35,964 bases of DNA, taken from contig NZ_CASEXV010000023.1 of the NCBI RefSeq assembly GCF_949292005.1, positions 1 to 35,964 on the forward strand, written 5' to 3'. Source of the stretch: an uncultured Bifidobacterium sp. GTDB lineage: Bacteria > Actinomycetota > Actinomycetes > Actinomycetales > Bifidobacteriaceae. The position numbers and the translations under genes are program-made. Position 1 is the first letter of the stretch; every line of letters starts with the position of its first letter. The notes below the pieces were generated by a model that made no database searches, was not told the DNA's origin, and worked only from the letters and a program-made list of their open reading frames with translations. This document shows, one piece after another, positions 31,131 through 35,964 of this stretch.

Positions 31131-33551
31131 GTGTCTCGACTGATTATCGTATCCAACAGACTTCCCGTCTCGCTTGACGGCGACGGTGCGAAAGGCTTCT
31201 CCCTGAGGCAGAACGTCGGCGGGCTGGCGACGGCCATCGGCCCCTACCACAAGGCGCATCGAGATTGCCTCTGGGTGGGATGGAGCGGGGTCGATCTCGA
31301 CGATTATGACGCGGATCAGGTCCAGGCCATTCGGGACGCGTATGCACAGAGACGTTGCATCCCCCTGTTTCTGACGCCGGAGGAGGTGTCCGGATATTAC
31401 GCGGGCTTTTCCAATGACACCTTGTGGCCGTTGTTCCACGATTTTTCCCATGAGGCCATATTCGATCCATCAACGTGGGAGACGTATCAACGCGTCAATC
31501 AACTGTTCGCCAAGGCGTTGGAGCCGCTCATCCACGACGGTGATGTGGTCTGGATACAGGACTATCACCTTATGCTTCTGCCGCAGATGCTCCGCGATCG
31601 GTTTCCGAAGCTCCCCATAGGTTGGTTCCTTCACGTGCCTTTCCCCAGTCCGGAGATATACCGTTCACTGCCTTGGAGCCGTGAGATTCTCGAGGGTGTT
31701 CTGGGAGCCGATCTCGTCGGTTTTCATACGGTGGACTATGCGAGGAACTTTGTGTCCTCCGTTCAACTGCTGCTTGACATATCGTGCGACGACGAGGGCC
31801 ATGTCCCGATGCCGGGGGGCCGGAGCGCAACCGTTGACGCCTTTCCCATCGGCATCGACTACGAGCTATACAAACGTACGTCACGTTCCAACCTCGCGAA
31901 AGCCATGAGGATGGGCATTGAGGAAGTCAGTGGCAAGAAGCCGGGGCGACGGTACGCGACATCCCTCACGGCCGAAAGCAATGCCGTTGCGGAAGCCATC
32001 ACCAAGGAGGGGACCTGGTGGAGCCACTATGCGCATGAGGAGCTTCCCGAACTCACGCTCGCGCGTTCGGCCGTTGCGGAGAACAAGCCCAACAAGGTCG
32101 TCGTATCCGTTGACCGTCTTGATTACACCAAAGGTCTTCCGGAACGGCTCAAGGCATTCGGACGTCTTCTTGAGAAGTATCCCGAATGGACTGGGCATGT
32201 GACCTATTACCTTCTGGCGACGCCATCCCGGGAGAACGTCGACACATATAGGCATCTCAAAGAGCAGGTGGACCAGCTTGTTGGCCAGATCAATGGACGT
32301 TACTCCCTGCTGTCCTGGACCCCCATTCACTACATAACGCGATCGCTTCCCATAAAGCCGGTCTGTGGGATCTATGCCGCAGGGGATGTGGCCTTGGTCA
32401 CGCCGTTGCGTGACGGCATGAATCTTGTTGCCAAGGAGTATCTCGCCTGCCATGACGGACGGGATGGCGCTCTGGTCCTGTCGGATATGTGCGGTGCGGC
32501 CAATGAACTGACAGAGGCCTTCATCGTGAACCCCTATGACACCGAGGCGTTGTGCGAGGCGCTGCATTCGGCCCTGGAGATTTCCCCCGAGGAGTCGAAG
32601 CGGCGCAACATCGCCATGCAGTCTCGGATCAGGGTCCGCACAGCGGCGCAATGGTCGGCCGATTTTCTCGACGCGCTTGCGCAGGTGACGAGCGTGGGGC
32701 TTTCCGATCGTCGTCTGCGGATGTCTCAGTGCAACGAGTTGCTCGCGCAGTGGGACAAGGCGGAGAGAAAACTCGTTCTTTGTGATTATGACGGGACCCT
32801 CACTCCCCTTGTCCGTTCTCCCGAACGCGCTCGGCCCACGCGTGGGCTCCTGGGACTTCTGAGGCGTCTGGGAGGTGAGCCCGGTGTGGATCTTGCCATT
32901 GTGTCTGGTCGTGACCGTTCGACCATGGACGAATGGTTCCATGGCCTGCCGGTCGGTCTCATCGCGGAGCATGGAGCGTGGAGCAGCGACCCCGCAGACG
33001 ACTCGTTGCCGCGAAAGTGGCGTCGTTCCGCGCAGCTGCCGGATTCTGGCGGGTGGATGCCCATCATCCGTTCCGCGATGCTCAGGGCAGTCGAACGAGT
33101 TCCGCGCTCGTTCATCGAAACCAAATCGGATGCGCTGGCGTGGCATTATCGCCAGAGCGATCAGCGCCTCGCAGCGAAGGTGAAGGTCGATCTTCTCAGC
33201 GAGTTGAGACAGCGGTGTGGTGGTCTGGGCCTGATGACGATGGAGAATTCCAAAGTCGTCGAGGTCTGTCCCGTTTCCGTGAGCAAAGGCAACGCCGTTT
33301 CCCCCCGAATTATGCAGGGTGATTATGGCGTGGTCATCATCGTGGGCGATGATACGACCGATGAGACCATGTTCGCCGTTGCTCCGGATGACGCTTGGAC
33401 CATCAAAATCGGCGAGGGACAGACAAACGCGCGATATCGCCTGACGGGTCCCGCCGCGTTGCGCCGGCTTCTCAGTTGTCTTACCGCTGAGTCCCAGGCG
33501 TCGCGAATCATGGACGGTGATGGGATTGACGGGAAGCCTGCGGCCGCGTGA
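31131..33551 (+). CDS. otsA-otsB: Bifunctional trehalose-6-phosphate synthase/phosphatase fusion
   Basis: An 806-residue cytoplasmic two-step enzyme that makes trehalose from UDP-glucose and glucose 6-phosphate. The N-terminal GT20 synthase (about 1-490) shows SNRLPVS (8-14), GGLATA, QDYHLMLLP near 144, VDRLDYTKGLPERL near 326 (phosphate/UDP Arg and Lys) and LRDGMNLVAKEY near 426. After a short linker, a HAD phosphatase (about 540-790) has LCDYDGTLTPL (nucleophile Asp near 549), VSGRDRSTMDEWF and GDDTTDETMF near 737. Both active sites look intact. The start is GTG at 31131 with GGAGG 6 nt upstream. It follows tadA by 197 bp, so it probably has its own promoter. Trehalose suggests osmotic or desiccation tolerance. 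Confidence 0.94.
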   Translation: MSRLIIVSNRLPVSLDGDGAKGFSLRQNVGGLATAIGPYHKAHRDCLWVGWSGVDLDDYDADQVQAIRDAYAQRRCIPLFLTPEEVSGYYAGFSNDTLWPLFHDFSHEAIFDPSTWETYQRVNQLFAKALEPLIHDGDVVWIQDYHLMLLPQMLRDRFPKLPIGWFLHVPFPSPEIYRSLPWSREILEGVLGADLVGFHTVDYARNFVSSVQLLLDISCDDEGHVPMPGGRSATVDAFPIGIDYELYKRTSRSNLAKAMRMGIEEVSGKKPGRRYATSLTAESNAVAEAITKEGTWWSHYAHEELPELTLARSAVAENKPNKVVVSVDRLDYTKGLPERLKAFGRLLEKYPEWTGHVTYYLLATPSRENVDTYRHLKEQVDQLVGQINGRYSLLSWTPIHYITRSLPIKPVCGIYAAGDVALVTPLRDGMNLVAKEYLACHDGRDGALVLSDMCGAANELTEAFIVNPYDTEALCEALHSALEISPEESKRRNIAMQSRIRVRTAAQWSADFLDALAQVTSVGLSDRRLRMSQCNELLAQWDKAERKLVLCDYDGTLTPLVRSPERARPTRGLLGLLRRLGGEPGVDLAIVSGRDRSTMDEWFHGLPVGLIAEHGAWSSDPADDSLPRKWRRSAQLPDSGGWMPIIRSAMLRAVERVPRSFIETKSDALAWHYRQSDQRLAAKVKVDLLSELRQRCGGLGLMTMENSKVVEVCPVSVSKGNAVSPRIMQGDYGVVIIVGDDTTDETMFAVAPDDAWTIKIGEGQTNARYRLTGPAALRRLLSCLTAESQASRIMDGDGIDGKPAAA

Positions 33552-33619
33552 CCGAGCGTGCTGATTCCATTGGCAGCCAGCTGGTGGACCCCGTGGCCGC
33601 GCTCGGGGACCAGTCGGCT

Positions 33620-33625
33620 TAGAAT
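33620..33625 (+). promoter_or_regulatory. -10-like TAGAAT 8 nt before ilvA
   Basis: TAGAAT (5 of 6 to consensus) ends 8 nt before the ATG at 33634. No ribosome-binding site is present, so the mRNA may be leaderless. A -35 is not obvious. Confidence 0.45.
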
Positions 33626-33633
33626 GAATCGCT

Positions 33634-34899
33634 ATGGATCAGACGGATGTCCTTCGCTCGCTTAGACGAGATCATGCCATGGAATTGCGCCGCGCCGCGG
33701 AGCGCCTAAAAGGAACGGCCCGCCGGACGCCCATCATCGCGTCGAAGCCGTTGTCGGACCTTACCGGGCACGATGTCCGTCTTAAGCCGGAGAACCTTCA
33801 GGTGACGGGATCGTTCAAGATTCGCGGCGCCTACAACAAGATCGCCTCCCTCTCCGACGAGGAGATCTCCCGTGGCATTGTCACGGCGTCGGCGGGTAAC
33901 CACGCGCAGGGTGTGGCCTATGCCGCGAGGGAGCGTGGCGCGTCGGCGACCATCGTCATGCCGCAGATCACACCCCCACTGAAGGTGGACGCCACCAAGG
34001 CGTATGGGGCCGATGTGGTTCTCCACGGAGATGTGTTCGACGAGTCGGCGGAGTACGCGGATCGGCTCAGCGCGGAGCAGGGGATGATCTTTGTCCCGCC
34101 GTTCGACGACTACGAGGTCATCTGCGGCCAGGGAACCTTAGGGCTTGAGATTCTTGAGGATGTCCCGGACGTTACCGATGTTGTTGTGCCTTTGGGCGGG
34201 GGTGGGCTTGGCGCGGGTGTCGCGCTCGCCATCAAGACCTTCCGCCCGGAGGTCCGGGTTATTGGGGCGATACCTGAGGGGTCGCCGGCCTATCGCCAGT
34301 CTTTCGCGGCTGGACATGTGGTTGCCGCCGACCATGTCCTCACCTCTGCGGAGGGTGTTGCGGTCAAGCGTCCAGGAGACCTGCCCTTTGCGCTGCTCAA
34401 CGAATTTCTCGATGATCTTGTGACGGTTACGGAGCGCGACATCAATGAGATGATTCTTCTCATGCTCGAGAAGCACAAACTTGTGGTCGAGGGAGCCGGC
34501 GCCGTCTCTCTGGCCGCCTTGGAACATCTCGATCTGCAGTCGCGCGTTTTCGCGTCGGCCGAGGGCCCCCACGTGGTTGTCCCCATCCTGTCGGGTGGCA
34601 ACATCGACACTGTCACCATCGGTGCCGTCATCCAGAAGGGCATGATTGCGCGAGGACGAATCATGAACTTCGAGGTGGAGCTCCCCGATGTTCCGGGGCA
34701 GCTCGTCAAGGTGGCCACTTTGCTCGCGCGAGAGCGGGTCAATGTCATCGCACTGGATCATGACCAGTTCAAGGCGTCGGGACATTTCATGAACGGGGTC
34801 TCGTTGGGCGTCACCGTTGAGACGAACGGCCCGGACCATATCGAGCGAGTTCTTCAGGCATTGCGTGAGGCGGGGCTCGATCCCAAACGCGTGTACTGA
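33634..34899 (+). CDS. ilvA: Threonine ammonia-lyase (threonine dehydratase)
   Basis: A 421-residue PLP enzyme that converts threonine to 2-oxobutanoate, first step toward isoleucine. The PLP lysine is in GSFKIRGAYNK (Lys62), with SAGNHAQG near 88 and the phosphate loop LGGGGLGAG near 186. The C-terminal 75 residues (FEVELPDVPGQL, then VNVIALDHDQ) form an ACT domain. Domain layout with a single ACT is that of the shorter, TdcB/IlvA-intermediate form, so feedback by isoleucine is possible but not certain. A later ATG at 33679 would remove 15 residues; the -10-like TAGAAT before 33634 favours the longer form. Confidence 0.92.
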   Translation: MDQTDVLRSLRRDHAMELRRAAERLKGTARRTPIIASKPLSDLTGHDVRLKPENLQVTGSFKIRGAYNKIASLSDEEISRGIVTASAGNHAQGVAYAARERGASATIVMPQITPPLKVDATKAYGADVVLHGDVFDESAEYADRLSAEQGMIFVPPFDDYEVICGQGTLGLEILEDVPDVTDVVVPLGGGGLGAGVALAIKTFRPEVRVIGAIPEGSPAYRQSFAAGHVVAADHVLTSAEGVAVKRPGDLPFALLNEFLDDLVTVTERDINEMILLMLEKHKLVVEGAGAVSLAALEHLDLQSRVFASAEGPHVVVPILSGGNIDTVTIGAVIQKGMIARGRIMNFEVELPDVPGQLVKVATLLARERVNVIALDHDQFKASGHFMNGVSLGVTVETNGPDHIERVLQALREAGLDPKRVY

Positions 34900-34982
34900 G
34901 CCGCGACTCTGGTTCTTCTAGCTCTTAGCCCAGTGACTTGTGTTCATAAAGCCGTTGGGCATCTGTGGGTTCTGGGGTCGGA

Positions 34983-35765
34983 TCAGGGCCGGGAGCCGTC
35001 CGGCCGTCCCTCCCCATTGGCCGCGATGGTCTCATCCACCAAGCGCGGCAGCGCGACGGCTATGTCATCACGAATGATGCGTGTGGCGAGTCGGTCGTAC
35101 TGTGTTCTTCCCATGTTCATGATCGTGATCGGCACGTTAGCCTGAGCTGCGATTGGCACCAGCGAAGCCGCGGGAAAAACCTCGAGTGTCGAGCCGACAA
35201 CCCAGAGCTCGTCCGCTCTGGCGATCTTCTGCATGCTGCGCTCCATGGCGCCGTCAGGCAAAGCCTCGCCGAAATAGACCACGTCCGTTTTGATCAGCCC
35301 GTTGCATACCTGACCTGCTTTGTATGGAAGGTTCCGATGGCAATGCGGATCGGGCTCCGCATCCAGACGGTTCATGATGTCCGCAGTATCGTATGCGGCG
35401 TGGCAGCGCATGCAGTGCGATGTGCCGATCGTGCCGTGTAGATTGACGATCACGCCGGGAGAGTTGCCGGCTTTCTCGTGGAGTCCATCAAAGTTTTGAG
35501 TGGCCAATAGTGAGAGAAGACCGGCTTGCTCCAAACGGGCGAGGGCGTAGTGCGCGTCGCCAGGATGCGCGTTCCACACAGGGGACTCCTTCTGCCAACG
35601 CCATGAGTAGCGGCGGGCCTCCTCATCCGTAAGGAATTTGTCGATATCATAGACGCTCATCTGATCGGGATGTTTGGTCCATACGCCGTCTGGTCCCCGA
35701 AAATCGGGTATGCCTGCGGAGGTGGAGATTCCTGCTCCTGTAAGAACCGCAATTTTTTTCGCCAT
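34983..35765 (-). CDS. cobB: NAD-dependent protein deacylase, sirtuin (CobB/Sir2)
   Basis: A 260-residue Sir2 enzyme that removes acyl groups from lysines using NAD+. It has GAGIS (10-14), GIPDFRGPDGVW (18-29), the catalytic TQNFDGLHEKAG (89-100) and His110 in NLHGTIG, and GSTLEVFPAASL near 205. The zinc site has CMRC (118-121) but then Cys142 and Cys154, 11 residues apart, in place of the common CxxC or CxC pair. The frame extends 17 codons upstream of ATG 35765, but the GAGIS spacing fits this start; no Shine-Dalgarno site is evident. It is convergent with ilvA (83-bp gap). Confidence 0.9.
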   Translation of the reverse strand: MAKKIAVLTGAGISTSAGIPDFRGPDGVWTKHPDQMSVYDIDKFLTDEEARRYSWRWQKESPVWNAHPGDAHYALARLEQAGLLSLLATQNFDGLHEKAGNSPGVIVNLHGTIGTSHCMRCHAAYDTADIMNRLDAEPDPHCHRNLPYKAGQVCNGLIKTDVVYFGEALPDGAMERSMQKIARADELWVVGSTLEVFPAASLVPIAAQANVPITIMNMGRTQYDRLATRIIRDDIAVALPRLVDETIAANGEGRPDGSRP

Positions 35766-35870
35766 AACTATCAGGAATAGCACAGACAGGTAGCTGGCGG
35801 GTGGCTGGATTCGCACGTTTCTCGGGTGTGGTGGGTGTGTCGCGACACGCCGTGCGGGGCGCGTGCTTCC

Positions 35871-35901
35871 GGGGTTCGGGCGGGGTCCGTGGGGGCGTGG
35901 G
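35871..35901 (+). other. G-run cluster with G-quadruplex pattern
   Basis: Five G-runs of three or more (35871-35874, 35878-35880, 35882-35885, 35891-35895, 35899-35901) are spaced by 1 to 5 nt, and a further GGGG is at 35909-35912. This fits the G3+N1-7 pattern. It lies in the non-coding region upstream of the sirtuin gene, next to a perfect 12-nt palindrome (GTGTCGCGACAC, 35837-35848). I see no gene from 35766 to the window end; what follows is outside the window. Confidence 0.5.
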
Positions 35902-35964
35902 TTTGCGTGGGGCGCGTGGCGCGTGTAAGTTAATCCCTTGCTGCCCGATGGCGGCGGCCGGTCC

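Noticed and set aside
31881..33146. Minus-strand open frame of 421 codons
   Set aside because: Shadow of the trehalose synthase/phosphatase gene, which has both catalytic motif sets.

Overview
The window looks like a chromosomal segment of a high-GC Gram-positive bacterium, most likely a member of the Bifidobacteriaceae. Grounds are moderate-to-high GC, strong Shine-Dalgarno sites (AAAGGAGG type) mixed with apparently leaderless starts, and actinobacterial gene blocks. From memory of family synteny, CCA-adding enzyme | NUDIX - DUF6049 - MurJ matches the mycobacterial Rv3907c-Rv3910 block next to oriC, and the G5/muralidase protein - rsmA - ispE run matches rpfB-ksgA-ispE. I do not name a species. 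Almost everything is core housekeeping; the only mobile DNA seen is the 3' end of an IS3-type transposase at the left edge.

Layout. 1-571: transposase remnant, then an AT-richer stretch with a perfect 16-bp inverted repeat and a cluster of CACGTCAC motifs. 572-10128 (minus strand): NUDIX hydrolase, DUF6049 secreted/membrane protein, lipid II flippase MurJ, a separate pseudokinase-TM-extracellular protein that corresponds to the C-terminal half of mycobacterial MviN, then a PLP aminotransferase and a D-Ala-D-Ala ligase. This is largely an envelope cluster. 10214-11650 (plus): CCA tRNA nucleotidyltransferase, divergent from it. 11731-15792 (minus): a muralidase with G5/DUF348 domains, rsmA, ispE and a LytR_C protein, tightly packed. 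15793-16312: a run of GC-rich hairpins followed by tRNA-Thr(UGU) on the minus strand. 16443-19405 (minus): a membrane-anchored DsbA-like protein and a membrane Ser/Thr kinase.

19688-22350 (plus): an MsmK-type sugar-importer ATPase with a long structured leader, and a DUF4032 kinase-like protein. 22459-23439 (minus): RlmB-type rRNA methyltransferase. 23726-26686 (plus): Ca2+-type P-ATPase. 26744-27325 (minus): Dcd. 27440-28195 (plus): esterase. 28239-30314 (minus): Na+/H+ antiporter. 30454-34899 (plus): tadA, a fused trehalose-6-phosphate synthase/phosphatase, and ilvA. 34983-35765 (minus): sirtuin. The last 200 bases are G-rich and hold no gene.

Themes: cell-wall precursor supply and control (Ddl, MurJ, pseudokinase, muralidase, a Ser/Thr kinase that could act on the pseudokinase), RNA maturation (CCA enzyme, RsmA, RlmB, TadA), and stress/ion/carbon functions (trehalose, Ca2+ pump, antiporter, MsmK). 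No wholly new multi-gene system is evident. The least explained parts are non-coding: the hairpin run at 16027-16184, the msmK leader, and the motif cluster at 458-496.
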